From contig PXSF01000126.1 of assembly GCA_003022845.1 (NCBI GenBank), positions 1-36,611 of the forward strand: a DNA stretch of 36,611 bases. The letters run 5' to 3'. This DNA comes from Halobacteriales archaeon SW_10_66_29. Its GTDB lineage: Archaea > Halobacteriota > Halobacteria > Halobacteriales > Haloarculaceae. Shown here piece after piece: positions 19,339 through 28,872 of this stretch. The translations under genes and the position numbers were made by a program. The notes under the pieces were generated by a model. It was not told the DNA's origin. It did no database searches and saw only the letters and a program-made list of their open reading frames with translations. Position 1 is the first letter of the stretch, and every line of letters begins with the position of its first letter.

Positions 19339-19412
19339 CCATGCCGGAGGAACTGACGCTCCTCGTCGCACACCACGCCGAGCACTGGGGGCTGTGACCG
19401 CCGGGCGCGCCC

Positions 19413-19925
19413 TCACTCGCCGTCGAGGACGACGTCGCGCATCCCCTCGGACATGTTCGCGATCACGCCCGGGTCGCGTTCGATCTCGTTCATCACGAAC
19501 CGGGAGGACGTCTCGTTGACGCCGTCGATGGCGACCATCGACTCGATGACCTTGTTCATCTGCTCGCGGTTCTGGACGCGCGTGATCGTGACGAAGTCGA
19601 CGTCGCCCATCGTGTAGAACACCTGCTCGACGCCGTCGATGGCCGCCAGCTGCTCGCCGACCGCCTCGGAGTACCCCTGCTCGTGGGTGACCGACACCTC
19701 GGTGATCGCGACCATCGCCAGCCCGAACGGCGCGGGGTCGACGTCGGCGGTGACACCGGTGACGACCCCCCGCTCTTTCAGGTTGTTCAGCCGGTAGTGG
19801 ACCGCCGACTTCGAGAGGTCGAGCTCCTCGGCCAGCGTCTCCAAACTCACGTCGAAGTCCGCTTCGATGTTCTCTAACAGCGCCAGGTCGACCTCGTCGA
19901 ACTGTTCGGCGGTGTGCTCACTCAT
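19413..19925 (-). CDS. Lrp/AsnC-family transcriptional regulator
   Basis: VDLALLENIEADFDVSLETLAEELDLSKSAVHYRLNNLKERGVVTG; RAM-like C-term. Confidence 0.92.
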   Translation of the reverse strand: MSEHTAEQFDEVDLALLENIEADFDVSLETLAEELDLSKSAVHYRLNNLKERGVVTGVTADVDPAPFGLAMVAITEVSVTHEQGYSEAVGEQLAAIDGVEQVFYTMGDVDFVTITRVQNREQMNKVIESMVAIDGVNETSSRFVMNEIERDPGVIANMSEGMRDVVLDGE

Positions 19926-20188
19926 ATACCTCGATAGAGACAGTACGGAATCATAAAAATTTCCGAATCGGTCGGACATTGTTCAACACATCACTGCCGT
20001 CCAGGCGCGAGCCGCTGCGACGACGGATCCATTCGCCCCCTCCCCGCGGCCCTCGTCGCTCATACTCGGCTACGAGATGGTCAACGCGATCGAGGTACTA
20101 TAGTACGGAGTCCTAATGAAAATCATTTTGTAGAACTCCATCCACCTTAGAAGAATATTTATAGGACAATGTTGATATTATACGTGTT

Positions 20189-21667
20189 ATGGCATCGGAG
20201 ACAGCGAATCTGTACGACGAAGCCAGGAACTACGTCGGTGGCGAGTGGCGGGCCCCGTCGGCGGACGGCCAGGACGTGCTGAACCCGGCGACGGGCGAGC
20301 CGTTCGCGACCGTGGGGTTCAGTTCAGCCGAGGACGTCGACGACGCGGTCGGCATCGCGCGCGAGGCGTTCGGGACGTGGCGGAACCGTCCGATCGAGGA
20401 GCGGATCCAGCCGCTGTTCGCGTTCAAGGAGCTGCTCGAACAGCACCAGGACGAGCTGGCGGAGCTGCTCGTCAGAGAGCACGGCAAGACGCTCGGGGAG
20501 GCGCGCGGCGAACTCCGCCGTGGGATCGAGAACGTGGAGACGGCCTGCGGCATGCCGACGCTCATGCAGGCCGGCCACGTCGAGAACGCCGCGCCGGGGA
20601 TCGACGAGACTGCAGTCAGGAAGCCACTGGGCGTGTTCGCCGCCGTGACGCCGTTCAACTTCCCGGGAATGATCCCGCTGTGGTTCCTGCCATACGCCGT
20701 CGCTGCCGGCAACAGCTTCATCCTGAAACCCAGCGAGCAGACGCCGCTGACCGCACAGAAGCTGTTCGAACTCGTCGAGGAGGCGGGGTTCCCCGATGGC
20801 GTCGTCCAGCTGGTCCACGGGAGCGTCGACACCGTCGACGCTATCCTCGAACACGACGACGTCGAAGGTATTTCCTTCGTGGGCTCGACCCCTGTCGCAC
20901 GGACGATCTACGAGAAGGCCGCCGCCAACGGCAAGCGCGTCCAGGCCCAGGGCGGCGCGAAGAACCACGTCATCGTCTCGGAGACGGCCGACCTCGAGTT
21001 CGCGGCGGAGAAGACCGTCGGGTCGGCGCTTGCCTGCTCGGGCGAGCGCTGTCTCGCCAACGACGTCGTCGCAGTCGAGGAGTCCGTCTACGAGGAGTTC
21101 GTCGACCTCGTCGTGGCCGAAACCGAGCGCCAGGTCGTCGGCAACGGCCTCGACGAGGCGACGACCATCGGCCCGCTGATCACTGCCGAGCACGAACAGC
21201 GGGTCCGCAACTACGTCGAGACTGGCGTCCAGGAGGGGGCCGATCTCGTCGTCGACGGGCGGGACGTGACCGTCGACGGCTACCCCGACGGACACTTCCT
21301 CGGCCCCTGCGTGTTCCGGGACGTCACCGCAGACATGGTGATCGCGACCGAGGAGATCTTCGGCCCGGTGCTGGGGCTCGTGCCCGTCGCCGACGTTGCG
21401 GCGGGCATCGAGACGATGAACCGCAGCGACTACGGCAACGCCGCCAGCCTGTTCACCGGCAGCGGGGCCGAGGCTCGCCAGTTCCGCCACGACGCCGAAG
21501 CCGGCAACCTCGCGGTGAACGCGGGGACGGCCGCGCCGATGGCCTTTTTCCACTTCGGCGGCCGGAAGGACTCCTTCTTCGGCGACCTCCACGCCCAGGC
21601 CGAGGACGTCGTCCGCTTTTACACCGACGAGACCGTCTACATCGAGCGCTGGCCGGGCGCCGAGTAG
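20189..21667 (+). CDS. Aldehyde dehydrogenase, methylmalonate/malonate-semialdehyde dehydrogenase-like
   Basis: PFNFPGMIPLWFLPYAVAAGN, AQGGAKNHVIV, SALACSGERCLA; TATA-like aatatttata at about 20153. Confidence 0.88.
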   Translation: MASETANLYDEARNYVGGEWRAPSADGQDVLNPATGEPFATVGFSSAEDVDDAVGIAREAFGTWRNRPIEERIQPLFAFKELLEQHQDELAELLVREHGKTLGEARGELRRGIENVETACGMPTLMQAGHVENAAPGIDETAVRKPLGVFAAVTPFNFPGMIPLWFLPYAVAAGNSFILKPSEQTPLTAQKLFELVEEAGFPDGVVQLVHGSVDTVDAILEHDDVEGISFVGSTPVARTIYEKAAANGKRVQAQGGAKNHVIVSETADLEFAAEKTVGSALACSGERCLANDVVAVEESVYEEFVDLVVAETERQVVGNGLDEATTIGPLITAEHEQRVRNYVETGVQEGADLVVDGRDVTVDGYPDGHFLGPCVFRDVTADMVIATEEIFGPVLGLVPVADVAAGIETMNRSDYGNAASLFTGSGAEARQFRHDAEAGNLAVNAGTAAPMAFFHFGGRKDSFFGDLHAQAEDVVRFYTDETVYIERWPGAE

Positions 21668-21782
21668 GTCGCGGGCCTCCATCAGCCCGCTGTGATAGAA
21701 TAATCACTATGAGCGGTTCGGCGATCCTGATTGAACAATTTTTGAAAAAATTTTATCTATAGTGGACGATATAGTATAGATT

Positions 21783-23096
21783 ATGTCACAGCCTGAACTG
21801 AGTACTGAGAAGGCGAGAGAGATCCCACACTGGTACAGTCCCGATTCGGAGACGCTGTCGATCACCGAGGGGAGCGGCGTCCACGTGTGGGACACCGAGG
21901 GCAGGCAGCACCTGGACTTCTGTTCGCAGCTGTACTGTGCGAACCTGGGCCACAGCAACGAGGAGATCGAATCGGCGATCACCGACCAGGCGTCGACGAT
22001 CGCGTACGTCTCCTCGTCGAAGCGCTCGCCGGTGCGGGAGGAGCTGGCCGGCCGCCTCGCGGCGGTCGCGCCGGAGGGGCTGACGGACACGTTCTTCTCG
22101 ATCTCGGGCAGCGAGGCCAACGAGATCGCCTGCCACCTGGCCCGCGAGCACACCGGGGCGACGAAGATCCTCACGCGCTGGCGCTCCTACCACGGGGCGA
22201 CCTACGGCGCCGGCGGCCTCACCGGCGACCCGGACACTCGCGCCGCGCTCGAACGGAACGCCGAGACGACGGGCACCGGGAAGTTCCTGCCGCCAATCCC
22301 GGAGGCGTTCGACACCGACGACCCCGAGGAGCTGGCCGAGCGCGCGGCCGATCACCTGGATTTCGTCATCCGCAACGAGGGGGCCGACAACATCGCGGCG
22401 ATCATCACGGAGCCGATCGCCGGCACCAGCGGGGCCTTCACCGGGCCCGCCGACTACTTCCAGCGGGTCCAGGAGCTCTGTAACGAGTACGACATCCTGC
22501 TGATCTCCGACGAGGTCATCGCGGGCTTTGGCCGGTGTGGCGACTGGTTCGGCATCCAGACGGAGGACGTCCGCCCGGACATGATCACGTTCGCAAAAGG
22601 CGTCACCGGCGCGTACATGCCGCTGGCCGGGGTGATGACGCCGCCGGAGATCGGCGATGCGGTCGCCGAGGACGGGCTCGCGCTCGGCCAGACGTTCGGC
22701 GGCCACCCGGTCGCCTGCGCGGCGGCTCTCGCGGCGATCGACACATACGAGGACGGTGTCATCGAGCACGTCCAGGAGACGGAGCCGGTGCTGGAGGCCG
22801 GCCTGCAGGAGATCGCCGAGCGCTACGACGTCGTCCACGACATCCGTGGTCGCGGGTTCCACTGGAGCGTCGTCTTCGCCGACCCCGAGACGGGCGAGGC
22901 GCTGCACGACCCGCGCGTCGACGACGGCGACAACCCGGTCCACGACGTCATCGCGGGCTGTCGCGAGCGGGGCGTCCTCGTCGGCGGCGGCCGGCCGACG
23001 ACCCAGATCCTCCTGTCGCCGCCGCTGGTCGCGGACGCCGCGGATCTGAAAGCGGGGATCAGCGCGCTGGACGATGCGATCAGCACGGTCTTTTGA
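21783..23096 (+). CDS. Class-III PLP-dependent aminotransferase
   Basis: SGSEANEIACHLAREHTGATKILTRWRSYHG, LISDEVIAGFGRCGDWFGIQ, TFAKGVTGAYMPLAGV. Confidence 0.92.
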   Translation: MSQPELSTEKAREIPHWYSPDSETLSITEGSGVHVWDTEGRQHLDFCSQLYCANLGHSNEEIESAITDQASTIAYVSSSKRSPVREELAGRLAAVAPEGLTDTFFSISGSEANEIACHLAREHTGATKILTRWRSYHGATYGAGGLTGDPDTRAALERNAETTGTGKFLPPIPEAFDTDDPEELAERAADHLDFVIRNEGADNIAAIITEPIAGTSGAFTGPADYFQRVQELCNEYDILLISDEVIAGFGRCGDWFGIQTEDVRPDMITFAKGVTGAYMPLAGVMTPPEIGDAVAEDGLALGQTFGGHPVACAAALAAIDTYEDGVIEHVQETEPVLEAGLQEIAERYDVVHDIRGRGFHWSVVFADPETGEALHDPRVDDGDNPVHDVIAGCRERGVLVGGGRPTTQILLSPPLVADAADLKAGISALDDAISTVF

Positions 23097-23098
23097 CC

Positions 23099-24091
23099 AT
23101 GGCGGGCGCCCCCGAGTTCGACGGGACGCGCATCATCAGCGAATCCTGCGTCCGGCGGATCGGCGACGTCGCCGGGGCGATCGACGCCGTCGAGGAGGCG
23201 TTTTGCCGGTACGCGGCCGGCGAGGCGACCATGCCGCCGAAGTCCTACGTCGATCTGGAAGACGTCGACGGCGACTTCCGCTCGATGCCGGCGCGGGTCG
23301 GCGACGGCGCGGGCGTGAAGTGGGTGAACGTCCATCCGGACAACCCCGAGCGGTTCGGCCTCCCGACGGTGATGGGGTTAGTCGTCTACAGCGACCCCGA
23401 GTCGGCGTACCCGCTCGCGGTGCTGGACGGCACCGAACTCACCCGCCTGCGGACGGGCGCGGCCGCCGGCGTCGCGACGCGCCACCTCGCGCCCGCCGAC
23501 GCGAGCACGCTGGGCATCGTCGGCGCCGGCGAGCAGGCCCGCACCCAGCTGGCAGCCGTCGCCACCGTGCGGGACATCGAGCGCGTCGTCGTCACCGATC
23601 TCGACGACGCTGCGGTCACGGCGTTTGTCACCCACGCGGCCGAGGCGGGGTTCGACGCCCAGCGCGGCAGCCCCCAGGACGTCGCCGCCTGCGAAATCGT
23701 CTCGACGACAACGCCCTCCCGGGAGCCGATACTCGAAGCCGGGTGGATCCCGGGCGGGACACACGTCAACGCGATGGGCGCCGACGCCGCGGGCAAGCAG
23801 GAGCTCGACCCCGCGCTGCTCGAACGAGCGGCGGTCGTGATCGACGACTGGGAGCAGTGTGCCCACAGCGGCGAGATCAACGTCCCGGTCGCCCGGGAGG
23901 GCTTCACCCGCGAGGACGTGGCCGCCGAGATCGGCGACGTCGTTGCCGGCGAGACCGACGGCCTCCGCGCCCGGACGACGGTGTTCGACTCCACCGGGCT
24001 GGCGATCCAGGACATCGCAACGGCCCGCCGGCTGTACGAGACCGCCGTAGACGAGGGTGAGGGGAAACTCGTGGAGATCGTCGGTGGATGA
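23099..24091 (+). CDS. Ornithine cyclodeaminase / mu-crystallin family protein
   Basis: TRLRTGAAAGVATRHLAPADASTLGIVGAGEQARTQL, GTHVNAMGADAAGKQELDP; ATG adjacent to upstream stop. Confidence 0.9.
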   Translation: MAGAPEFDGTRIISESCVRRIGDVAGAIDAVEEAFCRYAAGEATMPPKSYVDLEDVDGDFRSMPARVGDGAGVKWVNVHPDNPERFGLPTVMGLVVYSDPESAYPLAVLDGTELTRLRTGAAAGVATRHLAPADASTLGIVGAGEQARTQLAAVATVRDIERVVVTDLDDAAVTAFVTHAAEAGFDAQRGSPQDVAACEIVSTTTPSREPILEAGWIPGGTHVNAMGADAAGKQELDPALLERAAVVIDDWEQCAHSGEINVPVAREGFTREDVAAEIGDVVAGETDGLRARTTVFDSTGLAIQDIATARRLYETAVDEGEGKLVEIVGG

Positions 24092-24158
24092 GCGGAGTAC
24101 TTAACGGGCCCCAGGCATGGGGGGATGGCGTTACCGTGACCGGGAGGCATCACTGACC

Positions 24159-25444
24159 ATGGACGTCGACCTCTGGAGCGACGTGGAAGCGACCTACCGG
24201 GAGCGGACGCCCCGGAGCCGGGAGCTGTACGGCGAGACGGCCGAGCACGTCCCGGCGGCGGTCGGCAGCACGTTCCGCGAGTGGACGCCGCACCCGCTGT
24301 ACATCGACCGCGCGGAGGGCGTCCACCTGCAGGATGTCGACGGGAACCGCTACCTCGACTTCGGGATGAACAACGGCGCGGGGATGAGCGGCCACGCCCA
24401 CCCCGCGCTCGTCGAGGCGATCCAGGATCAGGCCGAGCAGGGGACGCTGTACACCAAGCCCAGCGAGCTGCTGGTCGAGGCCGCCGAAGCCATCACGGAG
24501 CGCTGGGACGCCGTCGACACGGTCCGGTTCACCAACAGCGGCACCGAGAGCACGATGCATGCGATCCGCGTCGCCCGCGCCCACTCCGGGCGGGACAAGA
24601 TCCTCAAAATCGAGGGGTCGTACCACGGCGTCCACGACTACGCACTGATCAGCAAGTCCGCTCCCCGGGAGAAACTCGGCCATCCGAAGCGCCCGACGAA
24701 AGTCGTCGAAAGCGACGGCGTTCCCTCCAGGAGCAGGTTCGGGAGATCGGTGCGATCATCGTCGAGCCGATCGTGATGAACGTCGGCGTCACCCAGCCCT
24801 ACGGGGAGTTCCTGGGCGGCCTCCGCGAGCTGTGCGACGAGTACGGGCTCGTCTACATCTTCGACGAGGTCAAAACCGGGGTGAAGGTCGCGCCCGGCGG
24901 CGCCGCCGAACTCTACGGCGTCGACCCCGATCTGGTCGCGATGGCCAAGAGCATCGGGGGCAACGTTCCCGTCGGGGCGTTCGGCGGCGACGACGCGATC
25001 ATGGCCGAGATCACGGACGGCGCAGCACACTTCGGCACGTACAACGCCAATCCGCTGGCGCTCCGTGCGGTCATCACCCAGCTCCGGGAGGTACTCACCG
25101 GGGACGCCTACGACCACGTCGACGCCCTCGGCGAGCGCCTCGCCCGCGGCTACGAGGACGTGCTGGCCGACCACGGGGTCGCGGGCCACGTCGACTGGGT
25201 CAACTCCCAGGGGACGATCAACTTCTTCGAGGAGCCCGTCCACGACTACCGGGATTTCCTCGCAAACGTCGACGTCGACTTCCACGAAAACTACTGGTTT
25301 GCGATGCTCAACCGGGGCGTGCTTGCCCACCCCCACCACCCGTCCCAGCAGTGGACGATCAGCGTCCAGCACACCCGCGAGCACGTCGACGAGCACCTGG
25401 AGACGTTCAAGGAGGTGGCACCACGGCTGGCGCGAAAGCAGTGA
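24159..25444 (+). pseudogene. Glutamate-1-semialdehyde aminomutase-like class-III aminotransferase, internal deletion with frameshift
   Basis: Frame 1 to ...PTKVVESDGVP (about 24725) then other frame LQEQVREIGAIIVEPIVMNVGVTQPYGEFL...IFDEVKTG...MAKSIGGNVPVGAFGG. Confidence 0.8.
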
Positions 25445-25599
25445 CTCCAGTCTCTACGGCCTTCCGGCCCTGCTACCGATTGCAGTAAATACAATTGAAA
25501 TTGCTATTTCGATATTTTTTCCTAACAGATACAGTTTCAGGAGAACAGAATCCAGAGTAATCGCCATAATTTATTACGATGGGGGTACGTGTACAGCCC

Positions 25600-27042
25600 A
25601 TGAGCGACAGTAGCACTCGACTGTGCGGGCCGTTCGTCGGCGGCGAACCGGTGGCAGCGTCGGACGGGAGGACCCGGAAGCTCGTGAACCCGGCGACCGA
25701 GGCAGTCGTCGGGACGGTCGACGGCGGCGGCGCCGGGGACGTCGACGAGGCCGTACGGGACAGCCGCAGGGCAGCCGGGGAGTGGACCGCGCTCGCGCCG
25801 CCCGAACGGGGGCGCATCCTCCAGGACGTCGCCGCGGCGATCCGCGAGCAGCAAGCGTCGCTGGCCGAACTGGAAGCGGCGGACGCGGGCAAGCCCATCT
25901 CCGATGCGGAGTCGGAGGTCGAGAGCCTGGCGCGGTATTTCGAGTACTACGCGGGCATCACGGACAAGATCGGCGGCGAGACGGTGCCCGCGGGCGACGC
26001 CTACCTCGGCTACACCCGGCGGGAGCCGCTCGGCGTCACCGGGCACATTCTGCCGTGGAACTTCCCGTTGCTACTGTTCGGGCGCAGCGTCGCGCCCTCG
26101 GTCGCGGCGGGAAACGCGACGGTCGTCAAGCCGGCCGGGGAGACGCCGCGGACCGCGGTCGAGGCCGCACGGATCGCGGTCGAGGCCGGGCTCCCGCCGG
26201 GCGTGATCAACGTCGTGCCGGGCAGCGGCACCGACGCCGGCAGCGCGCTCGCGGGCCACGAGGGGATCGACTGCGTCAGCTTCACCGGGTCGGTGCCGAC
26301 CGGCGTCGCGGTTGGCAGAGCGGCTATCGAAAACGTGAACCCGGTCCACCTCGAACTCGGCGGCAACGGGCCGAACGTGGTGTTCCCGGACGCTGACTTC
26401 GAAAACGCCGTCGACAACGCGCTCGCGGCCGTCTTCTCGAACGCGGGGCAGGTCTGCTCGGCGGGGCCGCGGCTGCTCGTCCACGAGGACGTCCACGACG
26501 AGTTCCTCGATGAACTCGCCGACCGCGCGGCGGAGATCACGCTCGGGCCGCCCATGGACGATCCGGACATGGGACCGCTCATCTCGGAAACGCAGTACGG
26601 GACGGTCCGGCGGTCCATCGACGACGCCCGCGAGGCGGTCGGCGATCCGGTCGTCGGCGGTGACGTGCCCGACCGCGAGGGCTACTTCGTGGAGCCAACG
26701 ATCTTCGACGACGTCCCGAACGACGCGACAATCGCCCAGGAGGAGGTGTTCGGGCCGGTGCTGACGGTCACGACGTTCGCCGACGAGGCGGAGGCGCTCG
26801 CACTCGCCAACGACACCGAGTACGGACTGACAGCCGGTATCTTCACCGAGGACATGGGTCGCGCCCACCGCTTCGCGCGGGACGTCGAGGCGGGGGTCGT
26901 CTACATCAACGAGTGGTTCGCAGCCGGCGTCGAATCGCCGTTCGGCGGCACCAAGAACAGCGGGATCGGCCGCGAGGCGGGCGAGGAGGCGATCCGCGGC
27001 TACACCCAGGTCAAGGCCGTGACCGGGGCGATCGACCGGTGA
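25600..27042 (+). CDS. NAD(P)-dependent aldehyde dehydrogenase (betaine-aldehyde/gamma-aminobutyraldehyde DH-like)
   Basis: ILPWNFPLLLFGRSVAPSVAAGN, HLELGGNGPNVVFPDADF, NAGQVCSAGPRLLV, NEWFAAGVESPFGGTKNSGIGRE. Confidence 0.92.
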   Translation: MSDSSTRLCGPFVGGEPVAASDGRTRKLVNPATEAVVGTVDGGGAGDVDEAVRDSRRAAGEWTALAPPERGRILQDVAAAIREQQASLAELEAADAGKPISDAESEVESLARYFEYYAGITDKIGGETVPAGDAYLGYTRREPLGVTGHILPWNFPLLLFGRSVAPSVAAGNATVVKPAGETPRTAVEAARIAVEAGLPPGVINVVPGSGTDAGSALAGHEGIDCVSFTGSVPTGVAVGRAAIENVNPVHLELGGNGPNVVFPDADFENAVDNALAAVFSNAGQVCSAGPRLLVHEDVHDEFLDELADRAAEITLGPPMDDPDMGPLISETQYGTVRRSIDDAREAVGDPVVGGDVPDREGYFVEPTIFDDVPNDATIAQEEVFGPVLTVTTFADEAEALALANDTEYGLTAGIFTEDMGRAHRFARDVEAGVVYINEWFAAGVESPFGGTKNSGIGREAGEEAIRGYTQVKAVTGAIDR

Positions 27043-27120
27043 TCATGGGTATTTTGGGTCGCTGGGCGTTCCTGGCCTGATCACACCGAGCGCTGTTCGG
27101 AGACGGCTGATAGTGACTTG

Positions 27121-28430
27121 AGGGGAATCCTGCTTAACTCCCTCGCGCGTGATGTATGAGAGGGAGTGCAGAGGTCGACAATAATCCGCGCCTCAGAGCG
27201 TGGGATAGTGACTGACCCAGGATGCGAAGGAAATCAAGCATAGGTCACGCGCCCGCCTGCCGCGCTGGCAGGCGGGCGAGGAACCTGTCTAGATGGATTT
27301 CCGCATCACGCACCGCACTCCAGAGGCAAATCATGGCGTACATCGGTATCGACGTTCACAAGACCGCATCGCAAATCGCCGTCTTACCCGAGGAGCCGAC
27401 GGGTACCGACGACGTTGAACCGCTCGAAGAGATTCGCGTCGAGAACGCGAATCTCGACGAATTTGCTCACCGGTACGAAGGAAGTGAAGCTGTGCTGGAA
27501 GCGACTAGCAACTACTACACGATCTACGAGACGTTGGACAAGTATCTTGATGTGAAAGTTGCAAATCCACTGGAGATGAAGTGGATTGCCGAAGCTGCTC
27601 AGAAAACTGACGAAATCGACGCGAAGAAGCTTGCAGAGCTTGATCAACACGGCGTGCGCTACGATGATGACCTCTTCACCAAGGAGGGGCGCGAGTTCTT
27701 GGCAGAACTCGCGCTCGAGGAGCCGGGTACCCTCCTGTTGGAACAGTGGCTTGAGACGATAGATGACCTGACTGAACGAATCGAAACACTTGACGAAGAG
27801 ATTGAAGAGATCGCAGCTGACTGTGAGCACCCACAGCTGTTGCAGACGATTCCAGGCGTTGGAGCGTACTCAGCGGTAGTGATCTATGCGGAAATCGGCG
27901 AAATAGAGCGGTTTGAGGATGCTGATAAGTTAGTGAGTTACGCTGGGTTGGATCCAACTGTCCGCGAGTCGGGGGACTCGCGGACGGAAGGCTCGATCAG
28001 CAAAGAAGGCAACAGTCAGTTACGAGACGTGCTAGTTCGGGCAGCGAAGGTAGCCGTTCACACGTGCAACGATCCGTATTTGAGTACGTTCTACTGGCGG
28101 TTACGTGGAGAGAAGAACAAACCAGCACTGGTTGCACGTGTGGCAACGGCACGGAAACTGCTGATTTCGATCTATCACATGCTTGACCGGGAGGAAGAAT
28201 ACGATCCACCAGGAGTGAGTGACTGAGCGACGCCCGAGCGTCGCTCATGAGCGGTGCTCGCCCATCGTGAGTGACAACTCTCGCCAGGTAAGATATCTCC
28301 CGCTGGTGGACCGAAACAGGTAGCTTCGTCTCACTGTCTGTCGATTTCGACTAAAAAAGAACCAAGAAGCGCAATTCACCCTAACTACTATGTCGCTCAA
28401 CGTGGTTAGTCTCACCAGCAGGATTCCCCT
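27121..28430 (+). mobile_element. IS110-family insertion element (about 1.31 kb between inverted repeats)
   Basis: AGGGGAATCCTGCT (27121-27134) perfectly inverted at 28417-28430, enclosing an IS110-type transposase; exact ends not determinable. Confidence 0.65.
27333..28226 (+). CDS. IS110-family (DEDD RuvC / transposase IS116/IS110/IS902) transposase, probably internally deleted
   Basis: MAYIGIDVHKTASQIAVLPEE, EATSNYYTIYETL, KTDEIDAKKLAEL, LLQTIPGVGAYSAVVIYAEIGEIERFEDADKLVSYAGLDPTVRESG; only 297 aa. Confidence 0.9.
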   Translation: MAYIGIDVHKTASQIAVLPEEPTGTDDVEPLEEIRVENANLDEFAHRYEGSEAVLEATSNYYTIYETLDKYLDVKVANPLEMKWIAEAAQKTDEIDAKKLAELDQHGVRYDDDLFTKEGREFLAELALEEPGTLLLEQWLETIDDLTERIETLDEEIEEIAADCEHPQLLQTIPGVGAYSAVVIYAEIGEIERFEDADKLVSYAGLDPTVRESGDSRTEGSISKEGNSQLRDVLVRAAKVAVHTCNDPYLSTFYWRLRGEKNKPALVARVATARKLLISIYHMLDREEEYDPPGVSD

Positions 28431-28494
28431 AGATGATTGTTGTGAGTCGTTACCGCTGTCGACCCATTACGTCGTCTCGCTCGGCGAGCACCTC

Positions 28495-28657
28495 GCCCCT
28501 TTCAGTCCCACCCGACGTGGCTGTCCAGGCCGGGCGGGACTGAAAGGGGCCGCCCGTTCGATCCATCCCGGACGACGCAAGCACTGCACCGAGCGAACGA
28601 AGTGAGCGAGGGAAGCGCGCAGCAAGTCCCGGATGGTCGAACGGGCGGGGGCTTTCA
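28495..28657. repeat. Structured palindromic repeat element (two large stem-loops)
   Basis: 28495-28514 pairs with 28531-28550 (19/20); CGCCCGTTCGA 28551-28561 pairs with 28637-28647; outer TGAAAG 28541 / CTTTCA 28657. Confidence 0.7.
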
Positions 28658-28872
28658 TGCTGTTCGAAACACTGTTGAGCACTACTCTGGACACTACCAC
28701 CACACCGATCCGGAACTCACTTTTAAACCCTCACAGATCAACGGCTGTAGAGATTTGTCGGTGTGTGCCGTGTGAACAGTATGGACACACGAAATTCAGC
28801 TGTCCGCACCGCGCGGCGCGGGGACGTGTCGGTGTCCAGTCCCCGACGCCCGTCGGACCAGGGTGACCTGCC

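Noticed and set aside
19341-19397. 18-aa ORF MPEELTLLVAHHAEHWGL after the GS-like gene
   Set aside because: Too short to support from one sequence; could be a gene remnant
17974-19416. 480-aa minus-strand ORF
   Set aside because: Antisense to the GS-like gene, no recognizable motifs
27250-27278. Perfect 12-bp hairpin as an IS200/IS605 end
   Set aside because: No TnpA/TnpB nearby; better treated as part of the IS110 leader
28495-28550. GTCCCACCCG...CGGGCGGGACTGAAAGGGG as a CRISPR repeat
   Set aside because: Only one inverted pair, no regular direct repeats with spacers, no cas genes nearby
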